Assembly (NCBI RefSeq): GCF_000787575.1
Contig: NW_012236525.1
Location: forward strand, 1,193,686-1,257,685
Origin: Acytostelium subglobosum LB1
Lineage: Eukaryota; Evosea; Eumycetozoa; Acytosteliales; Acytosteliaceae
DNA: 64,000 nt
Direction: 5' to 3'
Shown: positions 23,301 through 33,559 of the stretch, piece after piece
Position numbering within the stretch: position 1 is the first letter of the stretch
How the letters are laid out: each line of letters begins with the position of its first letter
The notes under the pieces: generated by a model
What the model saw: the letters and a program-made list of their open reading frames with translations, nothing else
Databases searched by the model: none
What the model was told of the DNA's origin: nothing
Made by a program: the position numbers and the translations under genes

Positions 23301-25469
23301 ACATAAGTGCTGGCAGATGTGTTGAGATGCCAGTTGGGTCGCAGGTGAACTCTACCAAATACATTTGCTTCTGTTGATTGGTGTTGTATATGACATATTC
23401 GTTGTCTTTGAAATCGGAGTTGTTTGAACCATTGTTGGCAACTCCAAGACAACTGTTGTAGCCAATGGGCGGCTTGGTGAGGGATGAGTCGATCTTGGTC
23501 ACTCTGTTTACCATTCCAACCGCAACCTCTGAGACCAGGATGAAGCGTGTTGCTGGTCTGCCCGGTGTGAGTGACGTCTCATGTGCATAGAGACAGCTGG
23601 TCGAGAACTTGTCGGCAAAGTAAATTCCGGCACCAAGGAATCCAAAATCTGTTCTTGAGCCACCAGTGTTGACAATGACCTTGGGCAGAAGCATGCCACG
23701 CGACAAGATACCGACAAAGTTGGCTGGTCTACTTCCGTGGAAGAGCAATTTGGTGGGAGTGACCGACTTGTTAAAGTCCTTGTCCTCGTTCTGTCTGGCC
23801 ACCTTGTAGATGTTCTTGATGGTAACGTTGCTCGAGGTGTCCATCACAAGCTTATGCACTGTCGAGTAGGGAGTTGAAAAGGGGTTGAGCGGCTCAATGT
23901 CAGACTTGAGCGCAGCGTACTTCATGTCGAGAGCGGATGCACCCAACGCGCCAGACTGGTTGATCCTGAGGAGATCGCGCATCAATTGAAGGAGCTCAAC
24001 CTTGCTCGAAAGAACGTCAAGGTTGCGGATGAGATTCTTCTGGACATCAGCCTTGGTTCTGCCCATTTTGTGTGGGATCGTAGTGTAGAACTCAGAGCTG
24101 TACTGTTCGATGCGAGAGTTGAGTGGCGTGGATGACTTGAGCTCGGCGTGCAGCTTGTCCAAGATTGCCTCTCCCTTCTCGACCTGAGACATTGACAGTA
24201 CACCCAATGGTGTCTCAATGCCGTTGGCAGTGATGCTGACAGAGGCCTGCATGGCAAGATGTGCAGTGGCCTCCTGGAAGAGGCAAGAGATCAGATCTTG
24301 GAGCTGTGGATGCAACTTTGATGGTGCTGCAGGTGCCAATTGACTGGCAGAGTCACTCTTTGAAGTGATCTTGGCTGCTGAAAGGCTCACTGGCTGATAA
24401 CCCTTCTTTGTCTTTTCATTGTAGACAGATGAGTAGAGGTTCAGCGCATCACTCAAATTGTTTGGATGTCTTGATTCCTTTGTTGCCTTGCCATCAGTAC
24501 GCTATTGTGAGGATCAACACGTTAGTGGATCGTCGAAGGTGGTGAAAGAGTGGATGGAGTAGTCATAATACTTACACCATAGTTTGTGTACAGACGGTAA
24601 ACATTCTGACCACTTGGAGAGACACCCTCGTGAAGCTCCAAGATGTAGTACTTGTTGTTGTTATCGCCAAGGCTGGTGAACTGGAGTGTATGCTCCATTA
24701 TCACCTCGTAGACTGCTGGGAAAGCAGGTGCATTGGCAGCGCCGAATGTGTAGAGAGTGCATTTGATTGCTGTTGGTCTGGCAATCAGTTGATGAGTCGA
24801 TTTGGTGGTGGATGTAGTACCAAGGCCCAATGAAGAGAATGGTTGGATGATTGACGAAGTTGAGTTGTCTGTGGTAAATGGACTATCACTTTCGTTAGAC
24901 TCGACGAGCGCAGGTCTTGGAAGCTTGCTCTGCACTGGCATTGGCTTGATGAGTGCTGAGGCTTTTGCCATTGGCTTCTTTGATGGGGAGGTGGAGCCAA
25001 AGGAGAATGCAGAAGTGGGTAAGGTTGTTGTGGCTGCGGTAGCTCCAAAGAGTCCCATTGATGGGGAGGTTGTGGTTGTTGATGTTGATGGTGATGATGC
25101 TGGTGGTGGAGAGGTAACAACCTTCTTTGGAGAGACAAGATTCTCGGCAAAGTTGGACGATGCAGCATCAAAGAATGATGAGGGGATGGTCTTTGGCAGG
25201 GTGAACCTATAGCGAGCAGGGTCCAACTTGAGGTTCTTCTCGATACAGTCCGAGACAAAGGTTTCACTGACAATGTGGACACCAAGCGATGTAGCTCTCT
25301 TGATGTTTGATGATTGATTGTGGAACTCCTTCTCCACGGTGATCATATGGGTCACCTGTTTGGCAATGAGAAAGTTGATAGCACCACCATTGTCCTTGAT
25401 GGTCTTGCTCAACTGGATCTTGCTCTTCACATCTGAAGATATATAGAATGTACAACCTTCGAATATCAT
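20325..25469 (-). CDS. Multidomain poly(ADP-ribose) polymerase: BRCT, WGR, PARP, nucleotidyltransferase-like domain, ankyrins
   Basis: Predicted nuclear ADP-ribosyltransferase. Exons 25469-24576 and 24501-20325, about 1690 aa. In order: BRCT (1-95); Ser/Pro-rich linker; WGR (about 220-330, WGR replaced by YGR, split by the intron); PARP helical regulatory domain (about 360-490, FYTTIPHKMGRTK); catalytic domain (about 510-690) with LFHGSR, GAGIYFADKFS and NEYVIY, so the H-Y-E triad is intact. A second linker leads to a domain with VAGGAVL and SDIDLFF (about 830-1020), the GG...DxD pattern of pol-beta-type nucleotidyltransferases. Ankyrin units follow (from ~1230, GLYPLHYACIAGNLEVVKFL), then a Phe-Gly/Ser-rich tail. 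The frame shifts by one at the N at 21887, probably an assembly fault. ATG 25469 starts right at BRCT; a further upstream exon is possible. Confidence 0.88.
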
Positions 25470-25908
25470 TTCTGTTGTTGATCTTGTAGCTCTGTGTATG
25501 AGTTTTTGTATATTGAGGGATGCAACTGGATTGTTAGGTTTCAAGTGTCAGAGAGAGAGAGAGTTCATTGAGCAACATACAAATGATGAGAGTAAAGTCA
25601 AATAGATCAATCAACAGATAATAATAAAATAATAATAAGATGAACTGAATACAGGGACATCTAGATTGATGATGTCAATAAAACAAAAAACTAGTAACTT
25701 ACAAGTAAATTTGATTTATTTTTGATTTTTTCTTCGAAGTCCTCTATTTTATTTTCAATTCCCACAGTTAATAAAAAAATCTGGATAACTATCTTGTTTC
25801 GAAAACGGAGGGATCGGTCCAATCGTGATGATCATCATTGTTACTACTATTACAACAAACACTTACTCACTCGTGTGTGTTTATTATTTACCTAGGTTCT
25901 TTTATGTA
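25470..25908. other. Upstream region of the PARP gene
   Basis: The PARP frame continues open to about 25550 but has no ATG, so a short upstream exon or 5' UTR intron may lie here (a GTATGT at about 25578 on the minus strand, followed by CCAG near 25525). The rest is AT-rich with poly-T and TTATTATTA runs and the 3' end of the aspartic protease gene. Nothing else is supported. Confidence 0.4.
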
Positions 25909-27710
25909 TTAACTACGACCAGCGTAATATAATGTGGAAATGGTGATGGAGAGGACAACGATTAACAAATGAACGGATGGTATCAGCAGGCGTGTTGATG
26001 ACGAGTTGTCAATGTTGTATCCTCCACCTACCGAAGCCATGTTGCCTCCCAATCCCTTGCCCAATGCGAATCCAACTCGGTTGTTGTCATTATCAAATAC
26101 TGTATAATATCCTAATGAATATTTGGTTATAATATGTTAGTCAGTCTGGTCACACAATACCATATCATTATTACCATCTAGATATACATACCTCTCATGA
26201 ATACATCACCTAGAATAGTAGTGTACTGATCACTACGATCGATCATCCAACAATAGGCAGACTGATGATTGCCCATCATTGTCTTGATAATGTAGTTTCT
26301 TGGTGGAATCGATACTTGAACGCCACCATCGAATGTTATGTTAATGTTTGGTAACTGATCGATAAATGATGCACTATTATAACATGTTGACTGGTTTTTG
26401 GATATACAATTAGTAACTGTGACTTATACTTATCCTACTCTTCTTCTTCTTTCAGAATGAATACATACTCCATCAATGATGTTACTCTTCTCACAGATAC
26501 CTGGTACGTGACAGTAGTGTGTCTTAAAGTATAGGACAATACTATCGTAAGCACCACTTGCCAATGATAGTGCACTGCTACCACTGTCCACAATGGTCTG
26601 TCCCAACAGTCTTGGACTGAACTCTTGATGGTCAATGCCCAGTCCAATTGGTCTAATCGAATAGAATGGTCCATTCTGTGAGATTGGTGTGTAGAGTATA
26701 TCACCTTCATAGTTGTCAGGGTTCAAGTCACCCAATGTAAGTTTACCTCCTCCTTGATAGTCCAATAACATTGCAAATATATCTAGATTGTTATGTGTTT
26801 AGATTGGATGTCAGCCCCTATAAGGTCACCACCTGATGTGTCCTGTGTCATTTGTCCTGGACAGATACATACTTTTCATTCCCTTTGACTTTACAATTGT
26901 TTCGAAAGCAGTTGGTATACACTTTGGACACTAAATTATAATAGGTTAGTTTACAATGTCAATGTGGATGAATATGATAATAATGTATAACTTACTCCTC
27001 TACCGAAACCAACGATACCATCAGCTCTTGGCCACTCGAAATCACCTCTCTCTATCTTGTTGGCACCAAACTGGACAAAGGCCGACAGACCAGAGATTGT
27101 CACCAGGTCTTGGTGTACATATCCAGACACTAGTGAACCATCACCGTACAGTATTTGATAGTCACACATTGAACCACTGGCTTGGAACTTGCATGGTGGT
27201 TGAGAACTGCCTGATCCAAGACATGTTGAATCACCACATCGAATAGGTGATGAGGTCTGCGAGGTACTTGGATCATAAGTTGGTCGCTTAACTCTACATG
27301 CTGTACAGTTAATCATGGGCACTGCCATCAATGAAGATCCAGTGTCCACTTGAAGTGTGAATGGCATTCCACCAATATACACCTTGGTGTTAACTTGATA
27401 GAAGTTACCAAATATACTTTCATCCTCAATATTAAGTACTATATTATTTGGTTAAGGACACGTGTTAGAGATATTGAATATTGTATATATATATGGATTG
27501 ACATTTACCATTTCTAGATATCTTTGGATTGTTTAAATTATCGATATGTACAAAGGTATCTGTGATTAGATTTGCTTTAATTGATCTGAGAGGTGTCACT
27601 TCTAAATCCAACTCATGGTATTGTAGTGATGTGGAAGCCAATATATAATTAGACCCCAGGGATATCACTACCAGAAATAGAAATGATATCTTGTATATAT
27701 TATTGATCAT
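25909..27710 (-). CDS. Pepsin-family aspartic protease, probably GPI- or membrane-anchored; 6 exons
   Basis: Secretory-pathway aspartyl protease. Minus-strand exons: 27710-27509, 27438-26996, 26930-26873, 26782-26469, 26390-26192, 26111-25909, giving 472 aa with all junctions in frame. A signal peptide (SFLFLVVISLG) opens the protein. Both catalytic motifs are present: DTGSS (about residue 95) and DSGSS (about 290). Several Cys pairs suggest disulfides. The final ~25 residues are hydrophobic (LIVVLSITISTLYY) after a Ser/Asn-rich spacer, which suggests a GPI signal or C-terminal anchor, as in yapsins. An unlinked propeptide of ~60 residues precedes the catalytic core. It is divergent from Pth2. 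Confidence 0.92.
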
Positions 27711-28189
27711 TATTATTATTAATATTATATTATTTTAGATGTAATTTTTTTGATGGTTTCCTGATTAACAATTTAAGATGTTCTTTTATATATCCATTGT
27801 GTCATACCCTAAGGTCATTGCATTTAAGTAGTGGACAAAGTATTGACACAATTCATTGCAAGTACTTAATTGTTGATAAGTATTTGTGGACAGTTGGACG
27901 AGTGTGTGTATGATTGTGTGTATGTGTATGTGAGGGAGGGTGTGGGTGATGTAAGTATCTTTAGTTGATTATTCTGCAGTTCATTATCTGTATGTGGTTT
28001 GGGGTGTGTGTGTGTGTGTGTATGTGTGTGATCATTAAGTTGTCCTGATAAGGTAATTATTACAGTTGATTTATTCAAAAGGACAACACACACAGGTGGA
28101 GAACAATTCTTAGCGAGTCACCCCCACTATTAACATTCTTTCATTATTACGACAATACTATTACTACAACAACAACGAAAAGACATAAC
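27711..28189. other. Divergent promoter region with (GT)n stretch
   Basis: Lies between the protease (minus) and Pth2 (plus). Contains a GT-rich tract, 27897-28030, including an uninterrupted GTGTGTGTGTGTGTGTG at about 28003-28020. The remainder is AT-rich. No ORF with a recognisable product; a 75-codon minus frame here is only the translated repeat. Confidence 0.5.
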
Positions 28190-28912
28190 ATGGTTGAACT
28201 AGAGGTTGTATTGGCACTGTCTTCGCTGATATCATTCGTATCAGGTGTGCTGGTCGGTAAATACCTCGTTGGCAATCAGCAGCAACAACAACATCAAAAC
28301 GATAAGAAGACATCGCAAACTAGCACTAGTGATGATGAAGAGGAAACAGACAGTGATAGCGACAATGACAACATTGAATACAATGAGAAGATTGGTCCTT
28401 GCAAGATGGTCTTGGTCGTCAGGACAGACTTGGAGATGACCAAGGGCAAAATAGCTGCTCAATGCTGTCACGGTACACTTGGTGCTTACAAGAGGTATGT
28501 GTCGTCATTCAACTACTAGTGCAAACACAGCAGACATTAACACCTTTGTCTATATATACACAACAGAGCAACAAGGAGTGCTCAACTCAAGCCACTGGTT
28601 GATCAGTGGGAGCTAAATGGTCAAGCAAAGGTCACTGTCAAGGTGAACAATGAGAAGGAATTGTAAGACATATCGATTCAAACAATGTACATCACAGGCC
28701 AAAGACAACACTGCTAACATCAATCATCACAATGTACTTTACAATCTAGGTTGGATTTGGAATCATTGGCAAAGCAGATGAAGGTACCTCACTACTTGGT
28801 GGTGGATGCAGGTAGAACACAGATTGCTAGTGGATCATGTACAGTGTTGGCTATTGGACCAGCTCCACTCGCTGTGTTTGAAAAGCTGACGGGTCATTTG
28901 AAGCTTCTCTGA
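28190..28912 (+). CDS. pth2: Peptidyl-tRNA hydrolase 2 (Pth2/Bit1), membrane-anchored; 3 exons
   Basis: Cleaves peptidyl-tRNA released from stalled ribosomes. Exons 28190-28494, 28567-28662 and 28750-28912 give 187 aa, as in human PTRH2. An N-terminal helix (residues 5-27, [20 protein letters not shown]) should anchor it in the mitochondrial outer membrane, as in PTRH2. An acidic, Gln/Ser-rich linker follows. The Pth2 domain begins at [16 protein letters not shown] with AAQCCHG, and ends with [17 protein letters not shown] and the conserved TVLAIGPAP. The stop lies 20 bp from the stop of the convergent asparaginase gene. Confidence 0.96.
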
Positions 28913-28932
28913 GAAGTAGTCGACCACCTCCT

Positions 28933-29922
28933 TTATTCCTTATATATATAAACATGTGCCTCTTCCTTGGCTCTAGCGTATCCCCTGTACATTCCCTCTG
29001 TGTTGAATGGCATTGTGAAGTTGCCCTGCTTGTCCACTGCGATCAGACCACCACTGCCATCGACTGATGGCAATCGCTCAAACACTACGATCTTGCCTGC
29101 CTCCTCCACTGATTTGTTGGCATAGTCCATAAGTGCTGACAGGTCAAATGCTGCAACAGTACGCATGAATGACTCACCAACACCAGTCGTCGATACAGCC
29201 ACAGTCTTGTTGTTGGCGTAGCATCCTGCACCAATCACTGGTGAATCACCCACTCTACCAGGCATCTTATTGGTCATGCCACCAGTGGACGTTGCAGATG
29301 CAAGGTTTCCATGTACGTCAAGTGCCACTGCACCCACAGTTCCAAACTTGCGATCAGGATCCAATGGTTCAACTGCCACTTGTTGTTGTTGTTTGTCCTC
29401 TGCTATCTTATTTGCACCATCATGATCCAATACAACCTCTGACTTGCTCTGTGCTCTCTTTAGTTCATTCATTCTTCTTTCCGTGAAGAAGAATGATGGG
29501 TCGACAAGTTCTATGCGATCAGAGTTTGACTTGGCAAATCTCTCTGCACCTTCACCGATCAACATGACATGACGGGTGCGATCCATGACTGTGCGAGCGG
29601 CGAGTATTGGATTACGGATGCGTTGAACACCACCCACTGCACCAGCCTTGAGTGTACTGCCATCCATGATTGATGCATCCATTTCATAGGTGCCATCTGC
29701 GGTCATCACACTGCCACGTCCAGCGTTGAATAGTGGGCTTTCCTCCATTAGACGAACAGCCTCCTCAACAGCATCCAAAGCTGATCCTCCACCCTCCAAT
29801 ATGGTGCGAGCCGACTCTAGTACCGTTTGAAGAATACTGCGGTACTGCTCCTCCATTTCTATTGTAAGTTTGTCTCTGGTGATGGTTCCAGCTCCACCAT
29901 GTATCACAATGATTGGTTTCAT
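28933..29922 (-). CDS. asrgl1: Isoaspartyl peptidase / L-asparaginase (plant-type Ntn-hydrolase)
   Basis: N-terminal-nucleophile hydrolase that removes beta-aspartyl (isoAsp) residues from peptides and hydrolyses asparagine. Single exon, 329 aa, the usual length. It opens with PIIVIHGGAGTI, the family start. NAGRGSVMTADG and the autocleavage site GTVGAVALD follow; the Thr of GTVGAV is the nucleophile after Gly-Thr cleavage. TSTGGMTNKMPGRVGDSP and GESFMR also fit. The pro-segment before the cleavage Thr holds a Gln run and is slightly long. Confidence 0.96.
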   Translation of the reverse strand: MKPIIVIHGGAGTITRDKLTIEMEEQYRSILQTVLESARTILEGGGSALDAVEEAVRLMEESPLFNAGRGSVMTADGTYEMDASIMDGSTLKAGAVGGVQRIRNPILAARTVMDRTRHVMLIGEGAERFAKSNSDRIELVDPSFFFTERRMNELKRAQSKSEVVLDHDGANKIAEDKQQQQVAVEPLDPDRKFGTVGAVALDVHGNLASATSTGGMTNKMPGRVGDSPVIGAGCYANNKTVAVSTTGVGESFMRTVAAFDLSALMDYANKSVEEAGKIVVFERLPSVDGSGGLIAVDKQGNFTMPFNTEGMYRGYARAKEEAHVYIYKE

Positions 29923-30133
29923 TTCAGAATGAATGGATATTGATATGCCTATGTCTATATATTGTCAGTTGGAATGAATGGATACAGGAATGTATTTGTT
30001 TGAATGATGAAACAATGATCTTTGAATGAATGAATCTGAACTCTAACCACACCGAGACCTGACCCTTACTATTATGAAGACCCCTTTGACGATGATGGAT
30101 TCAACATCTATTTATGGTTATCAATTCAATGGT
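29923..30133. other. Short spacer upstream of asparaginase
   Basis: About 210 bases between the asparaginase ATG and the last exon of the next minus-strand gene. AT-rich with GAATGAATG repeats. Nothing else seen. Confidence 0.4.
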
Positions 30134-31411
30134 TTAGAGTGTATCATATACCTGTTGTATATCGATGGTCTATTGGTTATAAGTTAGTTAGTTGGTGAGG
30201 AATGGTCCCAGACATATTTCAAGTAAACTTACATTAATGAATGTCTTCAATATCTTTGAAGGTATATATACAGAGTTCAAATTGATTCTATTATAGTATT
30301 CTCTCGTTGCTTCGTTCACTGTCGATGTGCCAGGTGATAGAACTCTTGGGTCCAACTTGACTAGGCCCTCGATCATACCAACCACCTCGTTGTTGCTATT
30401 GATGGCTGGTCCTCCACATACACCCATTGGCGAAGGATTGACTGTGGACACAAAGTGTCTATTCGACTCAACCACATTGAGTTGATACTCTGTCTCCAGT
30501 GGTCTCATTATATCTGCCTTCTCATCCACCAATTGATATCCAAATAGTTTACCCTAATGTTTGATGTGTAGTTAGTGAGTGAGTGGATTGTTGTCCCTTG
30601 TTGTCTCTGATGTCAATGGATGACATACAATTTGATTGTGTTGACTATCGTTGTTGTTGTTGTTGTTGTCTGTAAGCTCTAGAATTGATGCATTGTAGGG
30701 TAGTCCTTTGCGGGTAAAGTCATCGAGACTCAGAGGGAAGCATACCAAGTCCAAGGTGGAATGCAGATGGAATGGTTTGTCCAAGTGTACAGAATGTAGT
30801 ATTCTACCAGTGTTATTATCGCGATACTCTAGTTGCACTCTAATGTTTGATTCGTCCAGAGCAAATATCCATTGCTGACTTGGATCCTTGTACAGTTGTG
30901 GGAAGTTGAATGGATGGGTGATGTGTGCGCTGCTTATGCCGTAAATGGGTCTGTTTTGTGAAGCACCCGGTGTCTTTACCAAGAATGCTGTACCTCGTGA
31001 CAGTACAACATAGTCTTGTACTCCATAGTCGGGAAACCTGAGTTATGTGGTCGAATGAATTAGCTAAGAATGATACAACATTGTTTGATGATAATGAGTC
31101 TATTCTTACTTGAAGTATGAACTGACAGTCAAGAGCATAGGTGTGTGTATTTCATTTGGTGAACTGTTGTTGTTTGTTGATGTTATGCTCCTTTTACTAA
31201 TGTCAGTAGTGTCTCTAGTAGTGGCGTAACATCTTATTGACTGTTGTTGCTTTGATGCATCAACAACAATATGATTCGATATTGAACTATTGGTGGCCAC
31301 ACCTATAGCAGAACTGATTATGGATGACGTCCAACCTCTACCACAGCTAATCCTACAACTTCTATTATGATACAGTCCAACGAAGAAGCGTTGTCTAACT
31401 ACACCTATCAT
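30134..31411 (-). CDS. Chymotrypsin-fold protease with Cys in the nucleophile motif, probably mitochondrial; 4 exons
   Basis: Minus-strand exons 31411-31110, 31037-30629, 30553-30233 and 30169-30134 give 355 aa. The first ~75 residues are rich in Arg/Ser with a hydrophobic start, like a presequence. The core looks like an S1/Deg-type protease: RGTAFLVKT then ISSAHITHP (candidate catalytic His), LDLVCFPL (candidate Asp), and GVCGGPAINSNNEVVGMIEG where GxSGGP is expected. The nucleophile position is Cys, so it would be a trypsin-fold cysteine protease, or inactive. I do not know a named orthologue. The last exon is short; without that splice, translation would end at 30188. Confidence 0.7.
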
Positions 31412-31860
31412 CTTTCAAAGTAAGTAACAAGCGAAGGCAACACTAATGATCAGATTTTTTCACTCAACAAGTTAATCATCTGAAGCCAAACGCCCTTCAG
31501 CGCAACAGTCATTATCCCGATGAGATTCATTGGACACCACAATTTTAAAGATTGGTCATACAATGATTGAAGAGATAGAGGTAGAGATTAGTCATCAATC
31601 TTCAGATAGACTAAACTGAGATAAACACTTTACTAAAGTTCCCAATTTTATATTAGTATTATTATGCCGACACTATCCAAATTGAATTTTAAATATTTTT
31701 TCTTTCCTACTTTGAACTGTGATGGTGTCAAATCCATGATGACCTGGTGTGGGTGTGTGTTCAGAACACGACAACAACGATAAGTAAGCATCAACAACAG
31801 GATCTATAAGTACAATATATATTTACATATATATATAACAAGAACATATAGTATAACAAG
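31412..31860. promoter_or_regulatory. Divergent promoter region, protease / OGDH E2
   Basis: The 449 bp between two divergent ATGs. Strongly AT-rich near the right end (TATATATTTACATATATATATAAC), the leader of the E2 gene. No ORF of note. Confidence 0.4.
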
Positions 31861-33461
31861 ATGAGATCTTCACTTTTGAAACAATTGAGAACATCTTCTC
31901 AATCCACTTCCACAAAGGTTGGTTATCACATCACTATCATTTGTGTCGTTCAGGTTTCAAAAGACAGTAATTGCTAATACACAAGACATTATATATATCT
32001 CTCAGGGATTCACCTCAAGATCATTTGGCAGTCTTTCATCCTCATCATTGAGGACCTCTGTCAAGTCTTCTGTCTCAGTGTCAACCCCATACAGCTTCAC
32101 TGCCTCGACATCAACCATCAACAACGACCAGCAGTCATGTCTGTTCAACAACAACAACACCATTCAGAAGCGTTCTTATAGCTCAGGTAAGTGGATCGAC
32201 ACATCGAAACAGATATCTCGTACATACTAACTAGTAATGTTAAACACAACAATCTAGCTGAGGGTGATATCATCAAGGTTCCATCAATGGGTGACTCCAT
32301 CTCTGAGGGTACCATTGTCTCATGGGCAAAGAGTAAGTTACCATTGACCATATCACTATGGATGATGACTTAACAAACTAACACACTCTTTACATCTGTT
32401 ATCAATCAAATTCAGATGTCGGAGATTCAGTCAAGGTCGATGATGTCCTCTGCAGCATTGAGACAGACAAGGTCACAATCGATATCAACGCTCAGGACAG
32501 CGGAGTCTTGACCGAGCAGTTTGCTTCCAATGGTCAGAACGTCTTGGTCGGCACACCACTGTACAGAATCAAGAAGGGTGCTGTTGCCGCCGAGGCTCCA
32601 AAGGCCGCTGCCCCAGCTCCAAAGGCTGCCGAGGCTCCAAAGGCCGCCGCTCCAGCTCCAAAGGCTGCTGAGGCTCCAAAGGCTGCCCCCGCTGCTGCCC
32701 CAGCCCCAAAGGCTGCCCCCGTCGAGGCACCAAAGACCGTTGCTCCAAAGACAGGTGACGCCCCAAGCGAGCGTAGAGTCAAGATGACACGTATTAGACA
32801 GAGAACAGCTCAGCGTTTGAAGGACTCTCAGAACACAGCCGCTATGTTGACCACTTTCAACGAGGTTGACATGTCATCTCTGATGGAGTTGAGAACAAAG
32901 TACAAGGATGAGTTCAACGAGAAGCACGGCGTCAAGCTCGGATTCATGAGCGCTTTCGTTAAGGCCTCCACGATTGCCCTCAGGGATCAACCCATCGTCA
33001 ACGCCTCTATTGACGACTCCGACATTGTCTACCACGACAACATTAACATCAACGTTGCCGTTGCTGCCCCACGTGGACTGCAGGTGCCAGTGATCAAGAA
33101 CTGTCAGAACATGGGCTTTGCCGATATCGAGAAGGAGATTGGCCGTCTTGGTGGTCTCGCCAGAAACGACCAGTTGGCCATTGAGGACTCTATGGGAGGC
33201 ACGTTCACCATCTCCAACGGAGGTGTCTACGGATCCATGTTTGGTACACCAATCATCAACCCACCACAATCAGCCATTCTTGGAATGCACGCCGTCAAGG
33301 ACCGTCCAACCGTTGTCAACGGACAGGTGGTCATCAGACCAATCATGTACTTGGCCCTCACCTACGACCACAGAATCATCGATGGTAGAGAGGCTGTCAC
33401 CTTCCTCAAGAAGATCAAGGACGTCATCGAGGATCCACAGAGATTATTGTTGGATATCTAA
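31861..33461 (+). CDS. odhB: Dihydrolipoyllysine succinyltransferase (E2 of 2-oxoglutarate dehydrogenase), 4 exons
   Basis: Mitochondrial TCA-cycle enzyme that passes the succinyl group to CoA. Exons 31861-31917, 32006-32186, 32258-32332 and 32416-33461 give 452 aa. The leader is Ser/Arg-rich. One lipoyl domain follows, with the lipoyl Lys in IETDKVTID. Next is an Ala/Pro/Lys linker made of repeated [13 protein letters not shown] units. The catalytic domain holds [13 protein letters not shown] and [11 protein letters not shown]. There is no E3-binding domain, as is usual for eukaryotic OGDH E2. Intron 1 uses GTTGGT as donor; an alternative donor at 31954 would add 12 residues to the leader. 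Strong GCC/GTC/AAG codon preference suggests high expression. Confidence 0.95.
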
Positions 33462-33559
33462 ACTTACATTTACAAACAACCCTAGTTCTCTACTAATCTT
33501 GTCGTCAACAACTGGACAATAAACGATTATCATAATTATAATTAACAATCATCCATCGT

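Noticed and set aside
25470-25544. Extended N-terminus of the PARP protein to 25544
   Set aside because: Begins at TTG, not ATG; the BRCT domain starts at ATG 25469. An upstream exon remains possible but cannot be placed.
27866-28093. 75-codon minus frame with His-Thr repeats
   Set aside because: Translation of the (GT)n tract in a divergent promoter.
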